A stretch of DNA of 64,000 nt from Nyssa sinensis (GCA_008638375.1 CM018052.1:24397071-24461070), one strand, 5' to 3'. Shown: positions 9,673-23,105, counted from the first letter of the stretch. Numbers and translations are program-made. The notes: a model not told the origin generated them from the letters alone.

Positions 9673-12166
9673 ATAGTTCCAAGGTCTGGGTACAAGCCTG
9701 CCTGTTGAATCTTCCAAGTAATAAGTCGTAGGTCTAACGATCTTGGTTACTTTGTAAGGTCCTTTTTAGTTAGGGGGGAACTTTCCCATGGTGTGATCTT
9801 TAGTGTTTGGAAACACCCTTCTCAGGACGAGATCTCCAAGCTGGAAATTAATGGGATTTAACCCTTGGTTGAAACATTTAGTCATTCTTTGTCGGTAGGC
9901 TTCAGTCTTGATCCGAGCTTATTCACGTCTTTCTTTTAAAAGGTCGAGATTTTCTACAAGCTGTTGGCTATTGGCCTCTTGGTCAAAGCAACCTGTTTTA
10001 AGGGTTGGCATGCCAATTTCAATAAGAATGATCGCCTTGGTGCCATAGGCAAGTGAAAATGGTGTTTCCATACTTGGGGTTCTTTTAATAGTTCGGTAGA
10101 CCTAGAGCACTCTAGGGAGCTTTTCGACCCATTTTCCCTTGGCTTTCTCTAACCTCCTCTTTATTGCTTCGAGAATAATGCGATTGGTAACCTCGACTTG
10201 CTTAGTAGCTTGAGAATGCCTTAGATAGGAGAAGTGATAACTGATGTGTAGGTCTTTACAGAACTTCCTGAATACCTTTCTAGTAAATTGCGCCCCATTG
10301 TTTGAAATAATGACGTGGGGTATACCAAACTTGCACACAATATTTTTTCAAGTGAAATTCTTTACTTCTACCTCTATGATAGGGGTTAGCGGTTCAGCTT
10401 CTGCCTATTTAAAGAAATAGTCAATGGCAACTAGCAGGACTCTTCTACTCTAAGGGGCTTTTGGCAGTGGCCCTATAATGTCCATTCCCCACTAGGCAAA
10501 AGGCCAATGACTCACAATAGAGACGAATTCATAATAGGGTTGATGTTGGTAAGAAGTGAAACGTTAACATTTGTCAAACTTTCAAACATATTCCTTAGCT
10601 TGCTTAAATATACTAGGCCAGTAGTATCCCTGAGTTAGTGCTCGGTGAGTTATAGTCCTACCGTCGATTTGGTTGCCACAGATCTCCTCATGTATCTCAG
10701 CTAGGACGTAGTGGGCATATTCTAAAGTTAAGCATTGTAGGAGAGGCTGTGTGTAAGATTTTCGGTAAAGTTTTTCTTTACGAATTAGTTACCAAGCTGC
10801 CCTAATCTGAATTCTTCTGGCATGATTCTTGTCTTCAAGAAGCCACCCTTCCTTTAGGTACTAGATGATGGGAGTCATCCAATTATGAGATTGTTCTAAA
10901 ATTTGAAAGGATTGTGCTACTTCAATACTAAGTTTTGACTGGTAGTAGATTTTTACCATTGATTCTCATTTTGGCTTGAGATGGGAGGCCACATTTGCTA
11001 AAGCGTTCACCCTAGAATTCTGGTTTCTTTCAATCTTCTAAATAATGAATTTGCAGAAAGACCGCTTTAATAATTCTACCAGCCCTAAATATCTGGTCAT
11101 TCTGTTATCCTTGGTAGATATTCTCCCAAAGCTTGACTCACTACAAGCTGAGAGTCATAAAATGCGTTAAGGTCCAAAGCTTTGCATTCTAGAGCTAATT
11201 TCATCCCAATGGTAAGTGCTTTGTACTCGGCTTCATTGTTAGAAGCTCTGAACCCAAGCTAATGGCCTTTTTGGTTACAATCCCATCAGGAGACCGAAGT
11301 GTTATAGCTACTCCAGATCCTTTATCTTAGATGAACAATCGATGTAAAGTAGCCATACCAAAGTGTTTGTAGTGATTTGAGCTTTCGAATGTTGCATTCG
11401 AGTGAATTCTACGATAAAATCTACTAATACTTGAGCTTTGATAGCAGCTGTGAAACATAAGAGATGTCAAATTCTCTCAGTTCTATTGACCATTTGACCA
11501 GTCATCCCGAAACTTCAGATTTATATATGACTAATTTTAAAGGATAGGATGTTGGGATTATGATAGGATGGGCTTGAAAGTATGATCTGAGCTTCCGAGC
11601 GGATATTATCAAGGCTAAGGCCAGTTTTTCAATTTTGGAATACCTTGTCTCGGTGTCCATAAGTACTTTACTGACATAGAAAATAAGCCTCTGAATTCCT
11701 TTGTCTTCCCTAACCAACGCAGAACTTATGACACTTTCTTACACAACTAAGTACAAGAATAGTTTTTCCACTACCACTAATTTTGAAAGGAGTTTGGGGA
11801 AAGCTAAGTATTGCTTGAGTTGTTGGTAGGCCTCTTCACATTCAAAGGTCCATTCTAGGGCCTTACTCCTCTTAAGGCTTCAAAGAACGAGAGGTATCAA
11901 TCCGTAGATTTAGAGATAAACCTATTCAATGTTGTTACCCTTCCGTTCAGCCTCTTAATATCTTTCTTAGTTTTGGGTGATTCTAGTTCGATCAGAGCCT
12001 TGATTTGTGAAGGGTCTGCCTCAATTCCTCTTTGGAAAACTAAGAAACCCAAAAAAATCCCTTCTGTGATCTCGAAGGTACATTTTAATGAGTTAAGTTT
12101 CATTCTATGTTTCTTTAGGATATCAAACGTCTGGCTCAAGTGCTAAATATGGTCACTCTTTCGAAC
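9673..12166 (-). pseudogene. Gypsy pol, 3' half: RT end, RNase H, second RNase H, integrase
   Basis: In order on the minus strand: RT thumb/connection ('LSQTFDILKKHRMKLN.LKCTFEI..G.FLGF', 12139-11897); RNase H ('IQRLIFYVSKVL.DTETRYSKIEKLALALI', 11717-11502); a second, archaeal-like RNase H segment ('NNEAEYKALTIGMKLALECKALDLNAFYDSQLVVSQ', about 11250-11130); the integrase core, with 'LLVAIDYF' near 10420, 'GIPHVIISNNGAQF' (10325-10280, where the second catalytic Asp is replaced by Asn) and 'VEVTNRIILEAIK' carrying the Glu; and the C-terminal 'LVLRRVFPNTK...KGPYKVTKIVRPTTYYLED'. Numerous stops and frameshifts break it. The break at 12166 falls directly after the RT 'YIDDMLVKS' block, which continues at 23908. 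Confidence 0.85.
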
Positions 12167-15100
12167 TGTCACGACCCGAGACCCCACCCTATGCGAATCT
12201 CGTGTCGTGACGCCCAGTCCGACGCTGCTTGTCGAACCAAGGGTCTCAACTTGCTACACAATCAGTGCTACTAACATGCAACAACTAATGAGGAATAAAA
12301 TAAATAAAAGCTGCATGTAATTTATATAATGTTTTACAAAATGTGGAATACAAAATTTCTTAATACAACTGTTCATCCCCAAGACGTGGATAACATGGGA
12401 GAGCTACAAGACTATCTGTACTAAGTATTATACTTACAACTTCAAAAGTAATGTCCACTGCTATCTAACTGACTGCTACTGCTACAACTACTGCTCTTCT
12501 ACAGCTTCATTTCCTGAAAGGGATGGTAAGTTGGGGGGGTGAGCTGATGAAAGCCCAATAAATAATTCTCCTTTGCTCTGCCATGTATCCATGAATATGG
12601 AGAGCATTATCCATGAAAGAACTAGGATAAATGCAGATGTGCTAGCCAGTCAATGAATATAGAACTCAATATCAGATGATAGAAAATCAAATGATAAAGC
12701 AATGAAATCTGTCTGATAATATAATCATACAAGCTACAGTCATAAGCCGTCTCAAGTATAATCATATGCACTCAAAAAGCTGTGAAATCTCATGATCATT
12801 CATAATGGTATAACATAATCAAGCTATGATAGTCAATAAGAGATACTGATAACAACAATGTAGATGCACTTTAACTTGGGGCCCGGCATACCCCTTAATT
12901 CATTTTATTCTCTTTCCTCGATCTCTCAGCCAAGCACTAACCCGTCGGTTCAGTACTCGCCTCGTAGATCCCAGTTTAGCTGCCATTTTAAATACCACTT
13001 TTTATTCCGTTTTCTCGACCCGTAGGTCTAGTAAGCATTAGATGGAGTTTGTGACTGAGCACAAATCCGGCTACAATATAATATATCAAGATCATGCTAA
13101 ATCCAATGAATAGTAAATGTAATAACACTATCTCAGCAGCGAAAGAAACTGTTGCCTTAACAGGCCAATATAAACTGGGCTGCTGAGATCTTGCCCCTTG
13201 AGGCCTATGTACAGAGCGTACAGAATCATGATCAAGATATACAACAGTCAATAAATACTTTCCACAAGATAAAGCAATATCAATGTGGACTCGATAAACG
13301 TTCTAATATTTATGGAGTACAATAGATGATATAAGAAAAACTGTTGACATGGCTGGGAATGTAACATGTACAGAGATCAGAGATTACTTACATCTTAAAC
13401 CGTTTCTGTTCTTTCACAATAAACTCAAGTCACTGTTTCTCCCTATTTGAAATCCCCTATTCATCAATAGACAATATATCTCAGTTTACCTATTCATAAG
13501 TTATGCTATTCAACAAATTTTATGCCTCTTTACTATTGGTTTCTCTTTTACTTAATTAGACTCTACTATTAAATCCGGAATGTCGAACAAAGTCGATTTA
13601 AGCTTTCGCGGAATTCAATTCGGACTTCTGTACTAAAAAGGGCAAAATGGTCATTTTGCACTTTTATGGGTCTTTTATTTTTCGAGACCCCATCTTGCTA
13701 AACGGATCTCACCATTAGTCTTAGAATGTCTGAGATAGTTGAAATACACTATTCATATGTTTAATTTGGACATCGTTACCATAAAGGGTGAAATGGTCAT
13801 TTATGCATTTACGGGTTCTAAATTCTCGAGACCTCTTTTTCCAAATCGGACCCCACGGATGAGTTCGGAATGCTCGAAATAATAAAATTTTAATATTCAC
13901 TCATTTTAATCGGAGTCCGTTTGACTGTTTTTTGACTCAGGGGCATTTTCGTAATTTTTTATTATTTTAATTTAATTAATTAAATATATTAATATTTTAT
14001 TCTGGGGTCAAATCATAATTATATAAAAGTTGGGGGTCAGTTTGTAATTTCTGAAACTTTTTGGGTCAAATTGTAATTTCTAAAAATCCTATTCTAATTA
14101 AGGATAACCAAACAATGATTAGGCTTCAAAACTGGAATAGGATATCCCTATTTCCAAATCAATTTGAATTTCAATTTCTTACACTAAGAACCAAACAGTC
14201 CCAATTAAATTTTAAAAATCTTTTAACTTAACAAAACTATGCCGTTTTGACTTGCCCCTTTTTAATTCGGTCGGGTCCCGACCCGGACCCGAACTTATGA
14301 CCCGGTTTAACTTACTCGATAGACCCCTCGATATTCCGGTCATCTCCCCCATTACTCCGGTGAGCAAACATTAGGGTTCCGTCACCTTCTCCGGTGACGG
14401 AAACCTAATTCCGATCACAACTTGCCCTAATTTTAATGCAGATTTCTTCCTTTTCTCATCACGATCTTAGATCTACCCCCTATTTCTATCAAGACCCTCC
14501 CAATCTTCTCGAATATAGGGTTTAATAGCTTTGGCCAATTTTCTGGCCAACTGGTATTTCCTTTTTTCCTAGCTTATCCTTCACTGTCTTCACTCCTTTT
14601 TGGTCCTATATGGTTTCTGCACCTTAGGGGAGTATTTTCCTATCATTTAAATGGAGTTTTACACATAAAATACTAAACTTCTGATTATCCTCTCATACCT
14701 GCAACTACCATTTTCTCCATCAATTCTCAACCATTTTTGATGATTTTTCTTGCATTCGATTCCTTATTTCATGCTTTATAAAACCCTATGCTTTAAACTA
14801 AACGAATCATGCTATAAGTTGAAAACAGAATAACCACTTACCTTTTAAATTTCTGATTTTCTGGTGCAGGTTCCTCCTCTTCTCTCTTAGTTCACTTCCG
14901 CTTCTTCCCTCTTCAATTCTTTCCTTCTGTTTTCCTCTTTAATTCACGAATGCATACACATATATATAGAGACCCACAACCGGCTTCTTCTCTCTCTACT
15001 TTCTCTCTCTACCAGCCCCTTTCTTTGACTCAACTTTCGGCCCATTTAATTTTCCTTTTCTGAGAATGCAGCTTTGCATTCAATTTGGTGAAGCTTTTAA

Positions 15101-15344
15101 TGATACTTATACATATATATGTATATACATATGTATATATACACATTTTGTCAACACACACACACTTACACACACAACCGTACACACACACACACCTTGG
15201 CCGACACACACAACACCTACCACTAGTATGTAGGCTGCATGCATGAGGCTCCATTTTCTTTTCTTTCTTTATTTCTTTTCTTTAATACATATGCATACAC
15301 CATACTTTATACATTATATATATATATATACCACTACAACAAAA

Positions 15345-15810
15345 TGCACGTGTGCGTCGCTAATAGTGCAACTGTGAGTCGCTAAAGGTCTTTAGCGACG
15401 CACAAACGTCCGTCGCTAAAGCGTCACAAAAAGTAGCGTCGCTAATACTATTAGCGACGCACAAAACCGTCGGTGTCGCTAAAAGTGCATATTAGCGATG
15501 CTCAAAGTGCGTCACTAATAATGGGATTCATGCGTCGCTAATAATGACCAAGTGCGTACTTTTAGCGACGCACACAGGGCGTCGCTAAAAATGGTTTTTT
15601 GCGAATTATTAAATTAAATTTAGACTTTTAGCGACGCACAGAGAACGTCGCTAAAAGTGATTATTAGCGACGCACAGTGCGTGCGTCGCCAATACTGACT
15701 TTTAGCGACGCTCGCTGTGCGTCGCTAAAAGTGATTTTTTGCGAATTTTTAAATTAAATTTAAACTTTTAGCGACGCTATGATATGCGTCGCTAAAATTG
15801 TTTTTTTTTT
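15345..15810. repeat. CACTA sub-terminal repeat array, left
   Basis: Dense direct and inverted copies of a word like TTAGCGACGCAC / GTGCGTCGCTAA, spaced roughly 20-60 bases apart. In known CACTA elements such arrays bind the second element-coded protein (TNPA type) before transposition (established for En/Spm). Here the role is inferred from position. Confidence 0.85.
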
Positions 15811-16249
15811 TTTTTCTCAACCATATTTGCTTTGTTTTAATATTGTTTTGTTCCTGTTTAAACCTGTATCAATCATCCATCCTGATATACAATAAAATTC
15901 ACGCATTCTGAAATGAGTATTTTAAAGCAAAAAAATACATTCATATATATATATATATATATATATATTAAACTAATTATGTACAATTGTAAATGTACCA
16001 TTCATCACTAAATAGAAAAATTAAAAATTGTCTCCAAAATGTTACTACAAATGTCCATGAAAATAAAAAATAAAAATAACAAGTTCCGATGTAAAAAATA
16101 AAGACGGCGCCGCGACAATAATCCCCGATCAATCTGAAATAAAGATCAAACGACATATATTAGAACAATTATTAAATATATATGAACATAGAATGTGAAT
16201 AGTTTTTTGTTTATTTTTTGCATGCATAAATAGTAAGAACGACATAAAG

Positions 16250-17408
16250 TAGCATAAGTCTATTTTATCATTTGTGAGGTGTGTGAGGTGGTTTCGATGC
16301 AGTTAGGCCGATATCCGGCATTCTGGTATGTCAAAACCCCAAAATGGGCCTTTTTGAGGCTGAAACTTGCATAAGTTTCAAACCGGGCATCGGAACTGAG
16401 TGTCGTAAGTTCGTGCAAGTCTATTTTATCATTTATGAGGTGTGTGAGGTGGTTTCGGTGCAGTTAGGCCGATATCCGGTATTTTGGTATGTCAAAACCC
16501 CAAAATGGGCCTTTTTGAGGCTGAAACTTGCATAAGTTTCAAACCGGGCATCGGAACCGAGTGTCGTAAGTTCGTGCAAGTCTATTTTATCATGTGTGAG
16601 GTGTGTGAGGTGGTTTCGGTGCAGTTAGGCCGATATCCGGCATTTTGGTATGTCAAAACCCCAAAATGGGCCTTTTTGAGGCTGAAACTTGCATAAGTTT
16701 CAAACCAGGCATCGGAACCGAGTGTCGTAAGTTTGTGCAAGTCTATTTTATCATTTGTGAGGTGTGTGAGGTAGTTTCGGTGCAGTTAGGTCGATATCCG
16801 GAATTTTGGTATGTCAAAACCCCAAAATGGGTCTTTTTGAGGCTGAAACTTGCATAAGTTTCAAACCGGGCATCGGAACCGAGTGTCGTAAGTTCGTGCA
16901 AGTCTATTTTATCATTTGTGAGGTGTGTGAGGTGGTTTCAGTGCAGTTAGGCTGATATCCGGCATTTTGGAATGTCAAAACCCCAAAATGGGCCTTTTTG
17001 AGGCTGAAACTTGCATAAGTTTCAAACCGGGCATCGGAACCGAGTGTCGTAAGTTCGTGTCTATTTTATCATTTGTGAGGTGTGTGAGGTGGTTTGGTGC
17101 AGTTAGGCTGATATCCGGCATTTTGGTATGTCAAAACCCCAAAATGGGCCTTTTAGAGGCTGAAACTTGCATAAGTTTCAAACCGGGCATCGGAACTGAG
17201 TGTCGTAAGTTCGTGCAAGTCTATTTTATCATTTGTGAGGTGTGTGAGGTGGTTTCGGTGCAGTTAGGCCGATATCCGGCATTTTGGTATGTCAAAACCC
17301 CAAAATGGGCCTTTTTGAGGCTGAAACTTGCATAAGTTTCAAACCGGGCATCGGAACCGAGTGTCGTAAGTTCGTGCAAGTCTATTTGATCATTTTTGAG
17401 GTGTGTGA
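16250..17408. repeat. 161-bp tandem repeat, about 7 copies
   Basis: Units begin with a phrase like 'aagtctattttatcatttgtgagg' and contain 'ccccaaaatgggcctttttgaggc'. Equivalent points at 16484, 16645, 16806, 16967 and 17284 give a period of 161, with one unit shortened to about 156. Units differ by few substitutions, suggesting recent expansion or homogenisation. The array begins exactly where similarity of the transposase gene to its family stops. Short open frames read across it on both strands are by-products of the repeat. Confidence 0.9.
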
Positions 17409-18483
17409 TAAATGGTTCTTTCATGCATTTCCACGGTGGCAAGTTATACGGCACAAGAAACACCGGCCACATGCTGTAGGCATTACTCATGTCACCGAAC
17501 GGGTTGAAACCGTCGCTAGCCAGCCCAAGTCGTACATTACGCGGCTCATTTGCAAACCATTCGTGATTTGTATCAAACTCAGCCCAAGCTTGTGAATCTG
17601 CCGGATGCCTACATACATTTTCCTCAGCAACACGCTTCTCCTTATGCCACCGCATATCTTCTGCCGTCTTCTGAGACATGTACAACCTTTGTAGCCTAGG
17701 TTTTAAGGGAAAATATCTAAGCACCTTGTGCGAAATTGTCTTCTTCTTTCCTTCATTCAGCTTGTACCTGGGTTTGTGGCACACCGTACACTCCTTCAAT
17801 TGTTCAGTCTCCTTCCAAAATAACATGCAATCGTTTTTGCAAGCATGTATGGGAATATACCCGAGACCCAAATCTCTTAATATTCTTTTCGCCTCGTAAT
17901 ATGAGTTCGGAAGGGTCTCCCCAGTAGGAAGCACTGCTTTAATCAATTCAATGGCCATAGTAACTGATTTGTTACTCCAACGGTTGATGGTCTTAAGATG
18001 AAGGAGTTTCACGAGAAAGTCCAATTTTGAAAACTTATCACAACCCGGGTATAACGGCTGCCTTGCTTCCCTCAATAATGACTCAAACGCGGTCGATGGT
18101 CCCGTGTCACTCCTGTGACTACTCGCCCCAGATGTAGCCCCCTGCAAGTCTGCCAGCATTTGTGGCAAGCCTTCGTAACCAACTCCAACATTATCACCAA
18201 AGTCAACATCGTCGTCTTCTTCTTCGTCATCAAATACCACTCGTACGTCACGGTGTTCCCCGTGAAATTCCCAACACGTATACCGCTTGTCCATCCCGTG
18301 TTCGAGTAGGTGCTCTTTGACCTCATCTATGTGCATATAATCCCTGTTATTGCACCTCCTACATGGACATCTTATCCTATTTCTCCCATCTGCAGATGCA
18401 CGAGCAAACTCAATAAAGTCTTTGATCCCCTTCACATACCCTGGCAAATGCCTGCCCCTTAAGTCCATCCAACTCTTATCCAT
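17221..18483 (-). pseudogene. CACTA TNP2-type transposase, truncated
   Basis: The 420-codon open frame starts MDKSWMDLRGRHLPGYVKG. Residues 2-78 match the transposase-associated N-terminal domain with its Cys-rich motif (CPCRRCNN...HL..HG...YTCWEFHGE). A Glu/Asp-rich linker follows, then the start of the TNP2 transposase domain (LLHLKTINRWSNKSVTMAIELIK, YYEAKRILRDLGLGYIPIHACKNDCMLFWKE, CTVCHKPRYKL). LASDGFNPFGDMSNAYSMWPVFLVPYNLPPWKCMK contains the first catalytic Asp. After 'KCMKEPF' (near 17410) the frame runs into the 161-bp repeat and ends in unrelated residues, so the later catalytic residues are missing. A full TNP2 protein is about twice this length. Confidence 0.9.
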
Positions 18484-18544
18484 TTTCGTCTACCTAATAC
18501 AAGTCAAAAATGATACTCGTTATAAATATGAAACATGAATCCTA

Positions 18545-19387
18545 TCACCTCCAACTTCTCTCTAAAGGGTAAGGTGGTCCTATCCCATTCGTGAATGCAC
18601 AATCTTCAATGCAATCAGCAGCAATCAAATGCTTGATTCCACTCGGACAAAATTCCGGCAGCATCTCCTCAGGGTTCTCCAAGTATACGAGATAGACGTT
18701 AACACGCCTAAATATATACCCAGAGAACAACAGGAGACCGTGCTGAAATTTTATCATAGTGAAATATTCAATCATATGCGCTATTGATTGCAGTGCAGAT
18801 TTATGCATTCCCGAACTGTCCTCTCTGGACAATTCAAGAATCGATTTTCATACACACGAGCCCAATCGCGAATAAATTTCGCGACAAGATTCACATGTGA
18901 TGAAAATGACTCCCGAATGGGGCTAGGCTTACATGAATGCAATTAAAAAATTCATTAGTGTAAGTGCAAACTCTAATTGTCAGACAGATTTTTGCTTTAC
19001 AAAACCATTAACAATAGCATTGAAAATGCCAATAGAAAACATATTGATCTTGGTTGATAACAAGTAAAAGCACCTAGCTTTTAATTTTTATCTATTAACA
19101 ACAACTTAACCAACAAAAGCAAATCAATTGCTACCTAAAACCACTAACTGACTTAATAGGTCAGGTGTATCTAGTTGATCTCTCAATCTATAGGACTCAA
19201 GAACTCTTATTACTTTACAATAAAATGTAAAGTATATCATATACGAATAGAATATAAATGATTCAAAAAAAATATATTCCAAACCAATTGAAGACACAAA
19301 ATATAAAATATAAAAAAAAAATATCTTATCCGACTCTCTTATCCAAACAATAAATAAGCTATTTCAAATGAATAATATTATCCTTGT

Positions 19388-19421
<34 letters not shown>

Positions 19422-20912
19422 ATGAAATGAGACAAAGTAAGAATAATAATTTCTTGTGAATGATCTTCTAACCTAATAACTCATTTAATTCCTCGAGAGC
19501 CTAGTCATGTCCAGTCAGTTTCAAACATAAAAAGTGAGGGAAAGGAAAAGAAAATGTACAAATTTTTTTCCTTGGTAATTAAAGAAAATAGGGAAGAAAA
19601 GTAATATAAGAGGGGAAGTAAGAGAGAACTTTATAATCTTTTATGTCATTTCACATTCATTTCTCCTAAGTTTGACTATTTTATAAAAAAAAAATGAATT
19701 TTATATAAGATGGAGAGAAAATATAAAAGACATCGGTTTTTCTCCCATTTTTCCTTAACTTTTTTTCCCCCTAGCTAAATCTGTAAACCAAACGAGAGAG
19801 GAAGGATTGAAAAATCAAAAGAACCACAGCTAATTATCCTGCTTTGCAGTGAATGCACAGAAAACTGAAACGATATTTTTTTGAAACAAAAGAAAACCAT
19901 TTTTCTTCTTTACGCAACTACAATCAATAGAAATTACAAATATTTAATAATCTATTCTGGTAGAAAAGAAACTTCCTTCCTTTCACTTCTCATAGCTATC
20001 TCATAAAATCACTATCACAACTTTTCCAATTGTTTTCTCATTTTTGTACTATAATAATGTCAAAATATAAATTTGACATAAATGAAATTTCGTTTATTTA
20101 GTATCAAAAATGCTCTAATGCCAAGGGGATAAGCGTTATCATTTTTTTAGCGACCCATATAGCAAGGCATTATTCGATGAAATTGTCACATGGTATGACA
20201 GTTTTTATGATTTTAATATTTTGTAGGATCCACGTGGAACTTACTGTGGATTTCAGATGTCATCACTAGGGATGGATTTTATTATGATTTGTGTTGTAAT
20301 CTATATGATCTCATTAAATTTATTATTAAATTGATAAAGATGAATTCAATAAAAAAGTATATTTTATTTTTAAATTATTATATCTTTATTATTTTTATAT
20401 TAATACTTATACTTTTATATTCATGGTTAAAGTTAATAATTATATTAGTTAATAATTAATATATTTTTTAATTGTGTCTGACCTGATTTTGATCCAAACA
20501 CGATTAAGCCCAACCGTAAACCTTAGTCATCACACACATGTGACAGGATCATGAAATAACTTCTCCCACATAGCAAAGCTTTGGGGAAAAAAAAAACATT
20601 ACGCCATTTTTTTTTTGGCTTTGACAGGTTAAGATGGCATTGTCATTGGAGACGGTTTTAATGGGTTAGCTTAGATTGTTAAGATTTACTGTATGTTTCG
20701 ATGATTGTATACATGAATTTGCCTTTCATTATGGACAGTTAATGAGTTTTAGTATGTCTTATATGGGGTTGTATTTATTTTTATTTATTATGTCAAATGT
20801 GTAGTTAGTCCCAAATCTGTGAATAAGAGAATCGATGGGATGGTTGGGTATATTGTCTAATTCCTCTGCAAAATTTAAAACATTTTATGACCTCAATTTG
20901 CAAGTCTTTTAG
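18545..20912. other. CACTA internal region with no recognised gene
   Basis: A 95-codon minus-strand open frame (18832-18545) lies just upstream of the transposase start, but I do not recognise it and it may be leader sequence. The rest is AT-rich with a TA microsatellite at 19390-19420. The stretch 20640-20912 has the look of an intron preceding the captured exon. Confidence 0.4.
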
Positions 20913-21082
20913 ATAATACTAGTCAAAGAAGCAAGGGTGAAGGCAGTGGCATAGCCTGTAAGGACAGGCATTCAATTTATCAGAATGGAACAACAGAACC
21001 ATGCTATTTTAGCTCATCAATCTACTATGGAGGCCAAGAAATGTATTCACCAACTGGCCAGCCCACTGGTTCTCAGCCAATT
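20913..21082 (+). pseudogene. Captured exon of a plant-specific protein inside the CACTA element
   Basis: An open stretch reads DNTSQRSKGEGSGIACKDRHSIYQ, then TTEPCYFSSSIYYGGQEMYSP and ends PTGSQPI. It is bounded by an acceptor-like CTTTTAG and a strong donor GTAAGT. The 'EPCYxSSSIYYGGQ.xYSP' core is the signature of a small conserved plant protein family whose members continue with a 'DDPNGNN..SASRGNWWQGSLYY' tail (from memory). No function is claimed. Only this exon is seen, on the strand opposite to the transposase. Retention of splice borders points to capture at the DNA level. Confidence 0.65.
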
Positions 21083-22917
21083 GTAAGTATTTCTCTTTCC
21101 ATTCTTTACAAGCTCTACATATTTGACAGTTATATAATTTATGCGGCAAAAAAAAAAAAAAAAACATAAAAATCTAAAAGTTCTGAGGATCGTGCGGCAA
21201 AAAAAAAAATCTAAAACTATTTCCCTTTCCCTTTCTCAGCAACTGAACCCAGATCGTGCGGCAAAAAAAAAAAAATTCTCCCCACAGTTCTGAGGATCCA
21301 TCATCCATGACCCACAAAAAAAAAAAAAAAAAAAAAAAAAAACAAAAAAATCTAACCTGGAAATCGTAGATCTAGAGAACCAGCTTCAAAACCACTGAAG
21401 ATTGACGAAGAAGATGAAGAAACCGTAGATCAGAGGGAAGAAAACAAACAAATCTGCTTGAAAAAGAAAATACAGAAATTCAAAAACAAAAAAGTATTTC
21501 ATGTAAAATTTCAAAAAATCAAAAAAAAAAAAAAAAAACCAATACTCACCTATTGTCGCTTGCGGTCTCGTCTTCGATGATCGAAGAAAACAACGGACGA
21601 AGCTCAGGAACACGTGCAGAAGGAGAGGGAAGGAGCAACGCAGATCGAGAGGGAAGGAGCAATGCTTTGAAGAATGAGCATGAGCAATGCCGAAGAGGGT
21701 TTCTCATTAGTGTTGTATAGAGATAGTCCATCCAATTGGAAGAGATCTACGGTCAAGATTAATTTGATGTAATGTTTTTTTTTTTTTTAATGCAATGTTA
21801 TTTTTATTTTCAATGTTATTTTTAATTAATGTAATGTTTATTTTTTTCAATGTAATATTATTTTATTTTCAAATTTTTTTTAATTAATGTGATGTTTTTT
21901 TTTTCAATACAATGTTATTTTTTTTTCAATGTTACTTTTAATTAATGTAATATTTTTTTAATGTAATGTTATTTTATTTTTAATATTACTTTTAATTACT
22001 GTAATATTTTTTTAATATAATGATATTTTATTTTTAATATTACTTTTCATAATTCATTCTTTAATAATCAACTCTTTAAAATTACTCTACAATTTGAAAC
22101 TCTCCCAAATAGATTTTAACGTTATGTTTGATACGTAAAAATGAAATAGTCATTTTATTAAATAAAATAAAAATAATAATGAATGAAAGAAAAATTACTT
22201 ATTTATGCTAAAGAATGCTTGGAATGCCTTTCAATAGAATGTCTATTCTATCGAATAGGCATTCTCATTCATACCAAACAAACAGAATAAATAAAAAAAA
22301 ATTAAAATGAGCATTCTTGAAATGTCAATTTCATTATACCAAACGTAACGTAAGATTAAGTTTCAACTCTCTAAATAATGTAGTAACAAAGGAATGGGAG
22401 TTAATAGGTAAATTAATACTCGAAACTTAATCTTAAATGTTAATAATATTTATGTCACGTGTTAAATCTTAATATGCATAAACATAGAGCTATTGTGTAC
22501 TCCCTCTATCCTAATTTAAGATTCTCTTATTTTATTTTTTCATGTTCCAAAATAAAAGTTTCGTTTGAAAAGTTAATGCATAGAATTATAGTGAAGTTTT
22601 CAAATTATCCTTCTTACCAATCTGATGTCAATGATGTGTTGTAATAGTCAAAGACGACTGGGGCTGCGAGTGCGATCGATCGATCAAAGACGAGGACTGG
22701 GGCTGCTACTGCAATTGATCGATGACGAGGACTGGGCTACGAGCCTACTAGATTCAGACTTCAGTCGATCAAGGAAGGAGGAACTGACTAAGGAAGGACA
22801 GGGTTGCGCCGTGGGACTTGCGAGTTGCAATCGACTTGAGACTTGAGAGTTGAGAGTTCTGGAAGGCTGGAACAACTTGACTGAAATGAGGTTTTTTATG
22901 CATAGAGAAAAACTGTT
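21083..22917. other. CACTA internal region, low complexity
   Basis: Poly-A tracts follow repeated 'gatcgtgcggcaaaaaa' phrases (21140-21270). A TTTTT/AATGTAATGTTATTTT iterated stretch occupies 21760-22050. 22625-22880 repeats 'gatcgatc...gacgaggactgggg'. No gene is recognised. Confidence 0.4.
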
Positions 22918-23105
22918 CAGAATCGGTGACGACCCAGTGCCGGGTCGAACGGATCACTAGTCGGACCGCCTGGTTTTACCGATTTCCCATTTTTAGAACG
23001 GTTTTGAGTTTGGAATGGGTTTATGGGTTCAACTGGACCGTTTTATGAACCGGTCGATGTCAACCGGTTCAACCGTCCAGTCTAGTCCGGGTTTCATAAC
23101 ATTGC
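22918..23105. repeat. 'GGTTCAACCGG' dispersed repeat fragment
   Basis: Contains 'gggtcgaacggatcactagtcggaccgcctggtttt', 'ccggtcgatgtcaaccggttcaaccg' and ends 'gggtttcataacattgc'. This style of element is scattered through many plant genomes. A related but more diverged copy lies at 56709-57215. It is nested in the CACTA element. Confidence 0.45.

Noticed and set aside
16250..17408. CRISPR-like array
   Set aside because: Units are contiguous 161-bp tandem copies without unique spacers, in a plant transposon.
16344..17595. Series of plus-strand open frames starting MVCQNPKMGLFEAETC
   Set aside because: The same peptide recurs because of the 161-bp tandem repeat; the unit length is not a multiple of three and no family is known.
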